DNA from: Bacteroidales bacterium
GTDB taxonomy: Bacteria > Bacteroidota > Bacteroidia > Bacteroidales > UBA10428
Assembly: GCA_016935355.1 (NCBI GenBank)
Contig: JAFGRC010000024.1
Location: 33,050-97,049, forward strand
DNA: 64,000 nucleotides
Direction of reading: 5' to 3'
How positions within the stretch are numbered: position 1 is the stretch's first letter; each line of letters opens with the position of its first letter. Both the position numbers and the translations under genes were made by a program. Below the pieces are notes generated by a model, which did no database searches, was not told where the DNA came from, and saw nothing but the letters and a program-made list of their open reading frames with translations. Shown here piece by piece: positions 56,444 to 64,000 of the stretch.

Positions 56444-56609
56444 AAATTCACACGCCAAGCGATGTACCTCTTGTGATCCAAAGTCTCTGCAACAAAAAGG
56501 ATCCGGATGTATTTATCGAATTCTGTATTGTGATTAATTCAATAATTGATGCCATATTTGCTTTTCCTGAAAAAACCAGATCTTATAGGACAGCTTAAAT
56601 AAGTTCATT

Positions 56610-58037
56610 ATGAACGGTTCCCCGGTTATGAACAAAAGGGTTCAGACACTGAAATATTTCATTGCCGATTTTCTGTCAGCATTTATAAGCTGGAACGTTG
56701 CTGCGTATCATTTCAAACAGTATCTGATAACTTATCCCCGGAACGAAGGAATTTCCGCTTCGCCTTACCAGGTATACTACTGCGGCCTGATCCTGGTGCC
56801 TGTTTTCTGGCTTCTGCTTTACAGCCTTTCAGGATATTACAAAGATGTATACCGGAAATCAAGATTGTCTGAACTTCTGCAAACAATCGGCAATACATTT
56901 ATTGGCGTGGTTGTTCTTTTTCTGATACTGGATGGAAAGCTGAACCTATACCTATATAATGATTCCCTGTACGCGTTGTATTTCTTTTCCCATTTTCTGA
57001 TAACCTATATACCCCGGTTCATCATCACAACCATTACCGCAAAGCAGATCCGGCGTGGTAAAATCGGTTTTAACACCCTGATCATCGGCAGCAATGCAAA
57101 AGCTGTCGATACATATCTTGAAATAAAGGACCAGGCAAGAAGAAACGGGAACATATTCGTGGGTTTCATCGATGTGGATGATAAGACAAAAAACCTGCTT
57201 TCTGAATATATGAAACACCTGGGCAGCATCGACAACATCCGGAATGTTATATCAGGCCATAAAATTGAGGAAGTAATCATTGCCATTGAGTCATCTGAGC
57301 ATCATCTGATCAACCGGATTATCAACAAGCTGATTGAATCTGATGTGGTCATCAAAGCCATTCCGAGCATCCATGATATACTGACCGGTAAGGTGAAAAT
57401 GAATTCGATACTCAGTATGCCTTTGATATTGGTATCACATCAATTGATGCCGGCCTGGCAGGAAAATGTAAAAAACATACTGGACTTTACCATTGCATTC
57501 CTGGCACTGTTGATCACCCTGCCGCTTACGCTCTTTTTGATCGTTGGAATCAGCATCACTTCACCGGGACCGGTATTCTACAGCCATGAACGCATTGGCA
57601 GGTATGGCAAACCTTTTACCATATATAAATTCCGTTCCATGCACACGGGAGCCGAAAAAAACGGTCCCGAACTCTCTTCAAAAAACGATGACAGAATTAC
57701 CAGATTCGGCAGGTTTATGCGCAGAACCCGGTTTGATGAAATCCCCAATTTTTATAATGTATTGAAAGGTGACATGTCTCTTGTCGGTCCCCGTCCCGAA
57801 CGCAAGTATTTCATTGACAAGATTGTGGAAAAAGAACCGCATTACATGCACCTGCTTAAGGTGAAACCGGGCATAACCTCGTGGGGACAGGTTCAGTATG
57901 GATATGCGGAAAACGTTGAGCAAATGGTGGCGCGACTGAAATATGACCTGATCTATCTGGATAACATGTCGCTTTATGTGGATCTCAAGATCATAATATA
58001 TACCATATTAACCATTCTGAAGAGAAAGGGTGTCTGA
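56610..58037 (+). CDS. Exopolysaccharide polyprenyl glycosylphosphotransferase
   Basis: The 475-residue protein has five membrane helices, a CoA-binding-like Rossmann region (TLIIGSNAKAVDTYLEI) and a C-terminal sugar-1-phosphate transferase domain: VFYSHERIGRYGKPFTIYKF, RTRFDEIPNFYNVLKGDMSL and VGPRPERKYF. It belongs to the WcaJ/WbaP group, which loads the first sugar phosphate onto undecaprenyl phosphate for polysaccharide synthesis. It overlaps the 3' end of thpR by 30 bp (convergent). Confidence 0.93.
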   Translation: MNGSPVMNKRVQTLKYFIADFLSAFISWNVAAYHFKQYLITYPRNEGISASPYQVYYCGLILVPVFWLLLYSLSGYYKDVYRKSRLSELLQTIGNTFIGVVVLFLILDGKLNLYLYNDSLYALYFFSHFLITYIPRFIITTITAKQIRRGKIGFNTLIIGSNAKAVDTYLEIKDQARRNGNIFVGFIDVDDKTKNLLSEYMKHLGSIDNIRNVISGHKIEEVIIAIESSEHHLINRIINKLIESDVVIKAIPSIHDILTGKVKMNSILSMPLILVSHQLMPAWQENVKNILDFTIAFLALLITLPLTLFLIVGISITSPGPVFYSHERIGRYGKPFTIYKFRSMHTGAEKNGPELSSKNDDRITRFGRFMRRTRFDEIPNFYNVLKGDMSLVGPRPERKYFIDKIVEKEPHYMHLLKVKPGITSWGQVQYGYAENVEQMVARLKYDLIYLDNMSLYVDLKIIIYTILTILKRKGV

Positions 58038-58607
58038 GTTTCCTTTTATTCCTTCCAGTGTAAACACCTTCAGTTGTATATATTCCGGCCCTTCTTTTCT
58101 GAGTATGCTTTCATACAAAACGATCTGCGGAATAAACTGCTGGTAAAATGTAAAGTCCCGATAGTGTTCCAACAGTTCTGCAAGCCTGTTTTGTGCAGAT
58201 AATGACTTGATCCTGCCCAGTGTCAGGTGTGGTGAAAATGCTTTGTCCTCCGGATGAAAACCCTGCCGGGTAAGTTCATCATCGACCTTTTTTTTCAGAT
58301 CCTTTAACCCGGCCGGATGATCGCTTCCGATCCAGATCACCCGTGGTTGCCGGAAGTTTTTAAAAACACCCAGCGAGTTTAATGTAAGCTGAAACGGATG
58401 AATTTCAGCTGTGACTTTTAATACTGCATCAGATATCAATGCAAGATCGTGCTCGTCCGTATCGCCAAAAAATCTGAGTGTAAGATGAAGCAGGTCCGGA
58501 TCAACCCATTTAATTTGTCCGCCATGCAATGCACGACGTATTGCCTCAATATCCTTCCTGAAGTGCTCATCAGGATAAATATCAAGTGCCAGAAATGTTC
58601 TTTTCAT
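58008..58607 (-). CDS. thpR: RNA 2',3'-cyclic phosphodiesterase (LigT/ThpR family)
   Basis: The enzyme has 199 residues from ATG 58607 (MKRTFLALDIYPDE); upstream in-frame Met codons lack family similarity. Two HxTx motifs, LHLTLRFFG and SPHLTLGRIK, form the 2H phosphoesterase active site. It opens 2',3'-cyclic phosphates on RNA ends. Overlaps the convergent sugar transferase by 30 bp. Confidence 0.9.
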   Translation of the reverse strand: MKRTFLALDIYPDEHFRKDIEAIRRALHGGQIKWVDPDLLHLTLRFFGDTDEHDLALISDAVLKVTAEIHPFQLTLNSLGVFKNFRQPRVIWIGSDHPAGLKDLKKKVDDELTRQGFHPEDKAFSPHLTLGRIKSLSAQNRLAELLEHYRDFTFYQQFIPQIVLYESILRKEGPEYIQLKVFTLEGIKGNSDTLSLQNG

Positions 58608-58686
58608 TTTGTCCGGGTTTATAATACCATGATTGCATTCAAAAAAAACAGTTTGAATTGTGCACATATAAACGATGCCCATCATT

Positions 58687-58694
58687 CAAAAATA
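58687..58694 (-). promoter_or_regulatory. -7 promoter element of thpR
   Basis: Reverse complement reads TATTTTTG, matching TAnnTTTG, about 80 bp before ATG 58607. Confidence 0.4.
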
Positions 58695-58762
58695 CACCAT
58701 TAATATAGGTTCTTCATAAAAAAATCAATAAATTACCTTTTTATCAAAACACTGTGACAGCT

Positions 58763-59422
58763 ATGGAAAAATCAAGAAAATTCGCAGTTGTATTATCGGG
58801 TTGCGGAGTCTTTGACGGTTCTGAGATCCATGAGGCCGTCATGACACTCTATGCAATTGTCAAAAATGGCGGCAGCTATGATATTTTTGCACCTGACATC
58901 AGACAACATCATGTAATTGATCATTTTAAGCACCAGGAAAGCAATGAAATCCGGAATGTTCTGGCTGAGTCAGCACGCATTGCACGCGGGAAAACAAAGC
59001 CCCTGAGTCAGTTTGATGCCGGAAAATACGACGGGCTGATTTTCCCCGGCGGGATGGGTGCAGTGAAAAACCTGTCTGATTTTGCTTTTAAGAAAAGCAA
59101 TTGTTCTGTAAATAAGGATGTTGAGCATGCGATCAATGAGATGGTACGCATGAAAAAGCCCATTGGAGCATGTTGCATCGCACCAGTCATCATTGCAAGG
59201 GTCCTGGGGAACGTCAAAGTTACCGTCGGAAACGATATGTCGACGGCAAAAGCTTTGGAAGAAATGGGAGCCACGCACCAGATAACCTCATTCGGACAGG
59301 TCGCCGTTGATGAAAGGTTAAAAATTGTCACGACTTCAGCCTATATGCTCGATGCTGATATAGCACAGATTGCCTGTGGAATCGAGAACGTAATAACGGG
59401 TATGATGCAAATGATGGACTGA
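58763..59422 (+). CDS. elbB: ElbB-type glyoxalase (DJ-1/PfpI superfamily)
   Basis: The protein has 219 residues from ATG 58763; a GTG at 58754 is also in frame. LSGCGVFDGSEIHEAVM at the start and the Cys in KPIGACCIAPVIIARVLG are the ElbB landmarks. It is the isoprenoid-linked glyoxalase family; E. coli ElbB acts on glyoxal. Monocistronic, convergent with DUF4294. Confidence 0.93.
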   Translation: MEKSRKFAVVLSGCGVFDGSEIHEAVMTLYAIVKNGGSYDIFAPDIRQHHVIDHFKHQESNEIRNVLAESARIARGKTKPLSQFDAGKYDGLIFPGGMGAVKNLSDFAFKKSNCSVNKDVEHAINEMVRMKKPIGACCIAPVIIARVLGNVKVTVGNDMSTAKALEEMGATHQITSFGQVAVDERLKIVTTSAYMLDADIAQIACGIENVITGMMQMMD

Positions 59423-59424
59423 AT

Positions 59425-60051
59425 TCAGATGATGCCGTAATCGATCATCATAATGATCTCTTCAATAAGGTAATCTTCACCCATCGGATCATATCTCGAT
59501 TTCAGATTTGAACCGAATATTCTTGCAACAGCCTGCCAGAAAAAAGCCTGAAAAGATCCTCTGAGTTCTTTTACAAGGTCATATGAAGTATGCCGGGTTT
59601 CACGGTCAATGAGTTTTATCAGAATACGCCCCTGTGTGATGGTCAGTTTGGTCAGTTCACCTTCAAACCGGTCTTTTAAATCCTTTTCCACCTGCTTGAT
59701 GTATTCCTTCTGTTCCTTCTCCGTTTTCATTCCGGACAGGTTTATTTCAACTTCCCTGAACATTTCTCCTGCTATGAGCGCATATGGATAAGCCTTTTTC
59801 ACATTATAGATCAGGCGTTCATATTGACGGAGGTCACGTTTGGAATCGAATTCCTGACGCGGATAAATGTTTGCCTCACGTATATTTGAAATCAGAATCG
59901 TATCTCCGTCAACAATGCGTCCATAGACAGGATAGCCCTCATACTGCATCCTCACTGTATCCTGTGACCATACAGCCACCTCCGGAATGTATAAAAGTCC
60001 GGCAATAATCAGGAACCTGAATCTTTCTTTAAGCATATCCAGAGATATCAT
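59425..60051 (-). CDS. DUF4294-family protein
   Basis: The 208-residue protein has a signal peptide (FLIIAGLLYIPEVAVWSQ) and a conserved central part (YPRQEFDSKRDLRQYERLIYN, later YPYALIAGEMFREVE). It is a Bacteroidota-specific periplasmic or envelope family of unknown function. Convergent with elbB (2-bp gap). The end is Ile/Met-rich. Confidence 0.9.
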   Translation of the reverse strand: MISLDMLKERFRFLIIAGLLYIPEVAVWSQDTVRMQYEGYPVYGRIVDGDTILISNIREANIYPRQEFDSKRDLRQYERLIYNVKKAYPYALIAGEMFREVEINLSGMKTEKEQKEYIKQVEKDLKDRFEGELTKLTITQGRILIKLIDRETRHTSYDLVKELRGSFQAFFWQAVARIFGSNLKSRYDPMGEDYLIEEIIMMIDYGII

Positions 60052-60194
60052 CCAATCATAAAACGATATTTGGCTTCAAATGTTATGGTATCGAATGTTC
60101 CGCACATCAGATCCATTTTTCATTCCGGTTTCAAATTGAATCCGCAATCACGTTACTCCTGGTCAATTGAACAAATTACACCATTTCAGAAATA

Positions 60195-60202
60195 CAAAGT
60201 TA
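60195..60202 (-). promoter_or_regulatory. Possible -7 element for the DUF4294 gene
   Basis: Reverse complement reads TAACTTTG, matching TAnnTTTG, but about 144 bp before the start, so confidence is low. Confidence 0.3.
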
Positions 60203-60239
60203 ACAAAATGCTGCTGTTCATACAGCCGGTAAAATGTTA

Positions 60240-60247
60240 TATATTTG
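60240..60247 (+). promoter_or_regulatory. -7 promoter element of the CDGSH operon
   Basis: TATATTTG is an exact TAnnTTTG match 38 bp before ATG 60286. It rules out a frame open back to 60070. Confidence 0.55.
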
Positions 60248-60285
60248 CAGATATCGTTATGTACGTTTCCATAAATTGTTTATCT

Positions 60286-60735
60286 ATGTATCAAGGCAAC
60301 AAAAAATATACCAACGGGGAAATCACAGTTTTCTGGTATCCTAAAAAATGCATCCACGCAACGCATTGTTACCGTGAACTGATAGAAGTTTTCAATCCCG
60401 GGAGAAGGCCCTGGATCAATATGAATGGTGCTCCGACAAAGGAGATCATCCGGGTGGTAAAGCTTTGCCCGACACAGGCCCTTGACTATAAATATAACAA
60501 TGAGGATGCCAATATACAGAAGAGCGGGGATCAATCCGTTGCCGAAAAAATGGTGGCTGAGGCGAGGATCATGAAAAACGGCCCGCTGGTATTGAAAGGA
60601 GATTTCACGATCATTGATGCTGACGGGAAAGAGATCAAGCATCATAAGACATCTTTGCTATGCAGGTGCGGAGCTTCAAAAAATCCGCCTTTTTGCGACG
60701 GTACGCACAGTAAGACAGGTTATCTGGGCAACTGA
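60286..60735 (+). CDS. YjdI-type mono-cluster / CDGSH iron-sulfur fusion
   Basis: The protein has 149 residues from ATG 60286 (MYQGNKKYTNGEI). An N-terminal YjdI-like domain (about 1-75: WYPKKCIHATHCYRELIEVF, later KLCPTQAL) binds a [4Fe-4S] or similar cluster. A C-terminal CDGSH domain has CRCGASKNPPFCDGTH (C-X-C-X2-S-X3-P-X-C-D-G-X-H), a [2Fe-2S] site of mitoNEET type. Role in electron or cluster transfer is inferred. It is followed 16 bp later by a second CDGSH protein. Confidence 0.88.
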   Translation: MYQGNKKYTNGEITVFWYPKKCIHATHCYRELIEVFNPGRRPWINMNGAPTKEIIRVVKLCPTQALDYKYNNEDANIQKSGDQSVAEKMVAEARIMKNGPLVLKGDFTIIDADGKEIKHHKTSLLCRCGASKNPPFCDGTHSKTGYLGN

Positions 60736-60751
60736 ACAAAAAAATGTTTTT

Positions 60752-60961
60752 ATGGAAATTGAAAATAAATCCGGTGTAAAAACACCTGAAGTAAAAATTC
60801 TAAAAGATGGCCCGATCATACTGAAGGGATTTTTCAGGTTTAGAACCTCATCCGGTGAAGAAACGGAAAAAGAACATGAGATTTTACTCTGCGGTTGTGG
60901 TAAATCAGGCAACAAACCGTATTGTGACGAAACGCATAAAAAAAACGTCATTAAAAGCTGA
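60752..60961 (+). CDS. Stand-alone CDGSH iron-sulfur protein
   Basis: The 69-residue protein is one CDGSH domain: GPIILKGFFRF, then LLCGCGKSGNKPYCDETH. The canonical CDG is CDE here, but the C-X-C-X-n-C-H ligands are intact. It is a short second domain like the C-terminus of the preceding protein, probably derived from it by duplication. It overlaps nothing; sucC converges 6 bp away. Confidence 0.82.
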   Translation: MEIENKSGVKTPEVKILKDGPIILKGFFRFRTSSGEETEKEHEILLCGCGKSGNKPYCDETHKKNVIKS

Positions 60962-60967
60962 ACCGTA

Positions 60968-62155
60968 TCAGAAAAATTCTTTTATCAGATCACCTGCATC
61001 CTGAAGTGATAATGCCGGGTGAACATCCAGTCCCGATTGTTTAATAATTTCCATGGCCTCTTCGGCATTTGTTCCCTGTAACCGCACGACAACAGGTACC
61101 CTCACTTTTTTCAACGATCTGAACGCATCCACCACGCCCTGTGCCACCCTGTCACACCTGACAATACCCCCGAAAATATTGATCAGAATGATTTTAACGT
61201 CAGGATCTCTGAGAATGATCCGGAACCCGGATTCTACGGTCCGGGCATTGGCTGTTCCCCCCACATCCAGGAAATTGGCCGGTTCCCCTCCGGAAAGTTT
61301 GATGATATCCATGGTGGCCATTGCGAGCCCCGCACCATTAACCATACAACCCACATTGCCCCGAAGTTTGATGAAATTCAGATTGCTTTTCAAAGCTTCA
61401 GTCTCGGCATCATCTTCCTCATCCGGATCACGCAACTGCTCATAATCAGGGTGTCTGATCAATGCATTATCATCCAGGATAATTTTAGCGTCAAGTGCCA
61501 GAATGCGCTCGTCTGAAGTTCTCACTAAAGGGTTTATTTCAATCAACGATGCATCAAGATCTACATACGCTTTATACAGGTTTAAAAGAAACCGGATCAT
61601 TTCTTTAAATGCATTCCCGTTTAAACCCAGATCAAAGGCAATCTTTCTTGCCTGGAACTGCTGCAACCCCAGACCCGGATGGATTTCTTCCCGGTGAATA
61701 AGATACGGTGTCCGTTCAGCAACAACTTCAATATCCATTCCCCCCTCTGTGGAATACATGAAATTAAGCCTGGCCGTTGCCCGGTTCAACACGATGCTGA
61801 TATAAAATTCATTTACAGAATTTTTGCTCGCATGATATACATTTTCCTCAATTAATAATCTCCGCACTTTTTTCCCTTCCGGGCCGGTCTGGTGCGTGAC
61901 CAGCTGCATACCCAGCATATCGGTGACGTGTTTCCGGAGTTGCGGCAGACTTTCAGCTATTCTGACACCACCCCCCTTACTCCGGCCGCCGGCGTGTATT
62001 TGTGCCTTGATCACCCAGCTGTTTTTTCCGGTCTTTTTCTGCAGCATACCGGCCAAAGTTTCCGCCTGTTCCGCACAGTCAATCATGCCACCCTCAGGTA
62101 CATTTACGGCAGCAGCTTTCAGAAGCTTCTTGCCCTGGTATTCGTGAATGTTCAT
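60968..62155 (-). CDS. sucC: Succinyl-CoA synthetase beta subunit (ADP-forming)
   Basis: This 395-residue subunit has the ATP-grasp N-terminus (NIHEYQGKKLLKAAAVNVPEGG) and the ligase domain with GGIVRCDRVAQGVVDA. It makes the succinyl-CoA/ADP link of the TCA cycle together with SucD. sucD is not next to it; in many Bacteroidota they lie together, so check elsewhere. All length and motifs are normal. Confidence 0.95.
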   Translation of the reverse strand: MNIHEYQGKKLLKAAAVNVPEGGMIDCAEQAETLAGMLQKKTGKNSWVIKAQIHAGGRSKGGGVRIAESLPQLRKHVTDMLGMQLVTHQTGPEGKKVRRLLIEENVYHASKNSVNEFYISIVLNRATARLNFMYSTEGGMDIEVVAERTPYLIHREEIHPGLGLQQFQARKIAFDLGLNGNAFKEMIRFLLNLYKAYVDLDASLIEINPLVRTSDERILALDAKIILDDNALIRHPDYEQLRDPDEEDDAETEALKSNLNFIKLRGNVGCMVNGAGLAMATMDIIKLSGGEPANFLDVGGTANARTVESGFRIILRDPDVKIILINIFGGIVRCDRVAQGVVDAFRSLKKVRVPVVVRLQGTNAEEAMEIIKQSGLDVHPALSLQDAGDLIKEFF

Positions 62156-62236
62156 TTGCCAAAGATTGTAAGTACGAAAATATCTATTTTTTAATCTACT
62201 TTTATCCTTGTTAACAAATCGATAACATAATCTCCC

Positions 62237-62776
62237 ATGAAGAAACTGCTGAATGTGGAATTAAACCGCCTGACCGTCGTGGAATTCAGAAAAGCCAGGA
62301 AATATCCCGTAGTGGTGGTCCTGGATAATGTCCGCAGTCTGAACAATATCGGATCCATATTTCGTACATGTGATGCTTTTCTTATTGAAGCAATATACCT
62401 GTGCGGAATAACCGCCACACCTCCCCACCGGGAGATTCACAAAACTGCCCTGGGAGCGACTGATTCTGTTCCCTGGCAGTATTTTGAAAATACCGTTGAA
62501 GCTGTTCAGACACTTAAAAACAAGCAATACAGGATCATTGCGGTAGAACAAACCGAGAACAGTACACCGCTGAACGAATTGAATATCATGAAAAATCTGA
62601 AATATGCCCTGGTTTTCGGTCATGAGATAAAAGGAGTTGAACAGCCGGTTGTCGACATATGTGATGAAAGTATAGAGATACCGCAAATGGGGACCAAACA
62701 TTCGATCAATATTGCTGTAAGTGCCGGTATCGTATTGTGGGAGTTCTTCAGGTCCTATCAGAAGAAGCGATCATGA
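62237..62776 (+). CDS. TrmH-family (SpoU) RNA 2'-O-methyltransferase
   Basis: The 179-residue protein has motif 1 NNIGSIFRTCDAF, motif 2 LVFGHEIKGVEQPVVD and motif 3 IPQMGTKHSINIAVSAG. This is the SPOUT trefoil knot of the TrmH type. It methylates a ribose in tRNA or rRNA; the target is not readable. No extra RNA-binding N-terminal domain is present. It ends 57 bp before a strong terminator. Confidence 0.92.
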   Translation: MKKLLNVELNRLTVVEFRKARKYPVVVVLDNVRSLNNIGSIFRTCDAFLIEAIYLCGITATPPHREIHKTALGATDSVPWQYFENTVEAVQTLKNKQYRIIAVEQTENSTPLNELNIMKNLKYALVFGHEIKGVEQPVVDICDESIEIPQMGTKHSINIAVSAGIVLWEFFRSYQKKRS

Positions 62777-62832
62777 ACTTTGTCACTTTCTTTCAGCAGC
62801 ACTGAATGTGAGCTTTCCAGAGGTCATGGTAT

Positions 62833-62867
62833 AAAAAAGAGCGGTTCCGGCGGAACCGCTCTTTTTT
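62833..62867. terminator. Strong bidirectional intrinsic terminator
   Basis: A perfect 16-bp stem (AAAAAAGAGCGGTTCC, loop GGC, GGAACCGCTCTTTTTT) has a GC-rich core and A/T tracts on both sides. It lies between convergent trmH-type and TPR genes and should end transcription both ways. Confidence 0.9.
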
Positions 62868-62888
62868 ATTTTATTGGTCAAACAGCGC

Positions 62889-64000
62889 TTACTGAACGAT
62901 CTGCATAAAAGTTGCATCGCTTGCCAGTTTCAGCAATTCAGCATCTTTCAGGGCATATTCCTTAATGGAACTGTCCAGACTGATTGCACTGCGTAAGTTG
63001 CTATAAACGGCCGAATTATTTCCACCTCTTGCAGCGGCGATGGCCTTAAGATAGTATACCCATGCATCCTTCACATCACCGAGCTGATTCAGCGTCGTCA
63101 TGGCGCGGTCATAATTTCCATTTAACAACTGGGCCAGTGCAGCATTGAATGAGGGCTCGTTACCAAAATAATTTGCAGCGGCTGCATAATCACCCTGCAT
63201 GATCTTGATGATACCCAGGTTATAGCTTACTTCACTGCCTGCACTCATGACTGAGGTCAGCAGTTGCTCGGCCGTTGCGATATCACCTTCAGCAAGGGCA
63301 ACAGCTCCAAGATTGGCTTTTATCGCGACAGCATCTTCGATGTCCTGAGCTGATTCAAGGGAAGCTTTCGCTTCATCCAGCCTGTCGAGTTGCAGGTATA
63401 CATTACCCAGATTGTTGTGTGCCCTGAAGCAACCGGGATAAACTCTTGCTGCAGCCTCATAAATTGCAGCCTTTTCATTAAGGTTATTGGTCAGCGTTGC
63501 TGCATAGAGGATTTCTTCAACATTCAATGAACCGGGATCCGTACGAGCCAGGTTCATGATCTCACTGTCTGATTTGCCAATTACATCAACGTTTATGGTC
63601 ATTACGGAACGGCGCAACTGGGGCAGAATTTTCTCTGCAATTTCTTCATATGCCTGTGAAATGTTCTTGATTTCCCTTTCCCTTACGACAGGATCAGAAT
63701 ACATTGACAATACACGCAGGATCAGATCTTTATCCTGAATATCCGAAGCTTCCATCAACTCCCTGAAACCGTTCCAGTCCTCCGGTGTACTCATCAGATT
63801 CAGGAATCCAGCAGCTTCAGCCTCAGTAATCTTGTTGTCCCCCAGTGCTCTTGCAAGGTATTGCTGGGCAGTACTTTCACGATTTTCTGAAAGTCTGGTG
63901 TTCAGATCAAGCGGGCCGTCGGGAGAGGCGTATGCAGAGATTTCAGCACCTTTAATTTCTATGTTCTCCGCAGCCTTAGCGGCAACCATGCTTTCTTCCA
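62889..64000 (-). CDS. OmpA-like/TPR repeat protein, partial
   Basis: The frame stays open to the right edge (codons before the Met at 63989 read Glu-Glu-Ser), so the N-terminus is missing. At least 370 residues are seen. An early segment (AYASPDGPLDLNTRLSENR) resembles the OmpA peptidoglycan-binding motif. Then come helical TPR-like repeats (about 170-366: YPGCFRAHNNLGNVYLQLDRLDEAKASL, in part; LEGDIATAEQLL-type units). This mix of OmpA-like and TPR regions is seen in Bacteroidota envelope proteins. Function unknown. Its 3' end faces the strong terminator. Confidence 0.8.
   Translation of the reverse strand, partial: EESMVAAKAAENIEIKGAEISAYASPDGPLDLNTRLSENRESTAQQYLARALGDNKITEAEAAGFLNLMSTPEDWNGFRELMEASDIQDKDLILRVLSMYSDPVVREREIKNISQAYEEIAEKILPQLRRSVMTINVDVIGKSDSEIMNLARTDPGSLNVEEILYAATLTNNLNEKAAIYEAAARVYPGCFRAHNNLGNVYLQLDRLDEAKASLESAQDIEDAVAIKANLGAVALAEGDIATAEQLLTSVMSAGSEVSYNLGIIKIMQGDYAAAANYFGNEPSFNAALAQLLNGNYDRAMTTLNQLGDVKDAWVYYLKAIAAARGGNNSAVYSNLRSAISLDSSIKEYALKDAELLKLASDATFMQIVQ

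Noticed and set aside
56437-56598. 54-codon open frame between the oxidoreductase-like gene and the sugar transferase
   Set aside because: No start codon in frame and no known family; could be a frameshifted tail but cannot be supported.

Overview
The window reads as chromosomal DNA of a member of the Bacteroidota, probably an anaerobe of the Bacteroidales/Marinilabiliales type. The evidence is a MurF-Alr fusion, a secreted protein with a type IX secretion C-terminal signal, a DUF4294 protein, LytS/LytTR regulators, an NfnAB pair (electron bifurcation), few clear Shine-Dalgarno sites, and many promoters of the Bacteroidota form TAnnTTTG just upstream of starts. I see no rRNA, tRNA, CRISPR array, insertion sequence or phage genes. 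Most genes are housekeeping, with a few unusual fusions and some decayed remnants.

Region 1 (1-7.4 kb) is a metal-uptake operon. A NikR repressor with all four nickel ligands is followed by a TonB-dependent receptor, a substrate-binding lipoprotein, a FecCD-type permease, an ABC ATPase and a TrmO-FmdE fusion. A palindrome resembling the Geobacter NikR operator lies between the promoter and the nikR start. Region 2 (7.4-17 kb) holds a GRAM-domain protein, GdhA, a LuxR-type regulator whose receiver lacks its Asp, a 1527-residue protein with four tandem sensor repeats plus receivers plus a PEP-synthase ATP-grasp domain, and NfnAB. GdhA and NfnAB link ammonia assimilation and NADPH/ferredoxin balance.

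Region 3 (17-29 kb) has an Mla-type lipid transporter and an SLC12/APC transporter followed by a truncated copy of a lipoprotein methyltransferase. After an outer-membrane barrel and a LytS/LytTR pair comes the intact paralog of that methyltransferase with a second APC transporter and a membrane LytTR protein. Region 4 (29-47.6 kb) carries a B12-binding radical SAM protein, a DPP-IV-like peptidase, DoxX plus a Tat-exported oxidoreductase, RsmI with a low-complexity partner, MurF-Alr, a glycosyltransferase, a purine permease, a PASTA protein, a T9SS cargo, an RluD-type synthase, and an ECF sigma factor with a tiny partner.

Region 5 (47.6-64 kb) opens with a SLOG-domain, four-TM protein fused to a histidine kinase, then a duplicated 25-bp repeat and a decayed fragment of a TolB/FlgO-type TPR protein. 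After that come GcvP, a metallo-hydrolase, Pcm, an oxidoreductase-like protein, an exopolysaccharide sugar transferase, ThpR, ElbB, two CDGSH iron-sulfur proteins, SucC, an RNA methyltransferase, a strong bidirectional terminator, and the end of a TPR protein. Best candidates for new biology are the nikR/TrmO-FmdE operon, the sensor-array PEP-synthase-like protein with its pseudo-receiver partner, and the SLOG-histidine kinase.
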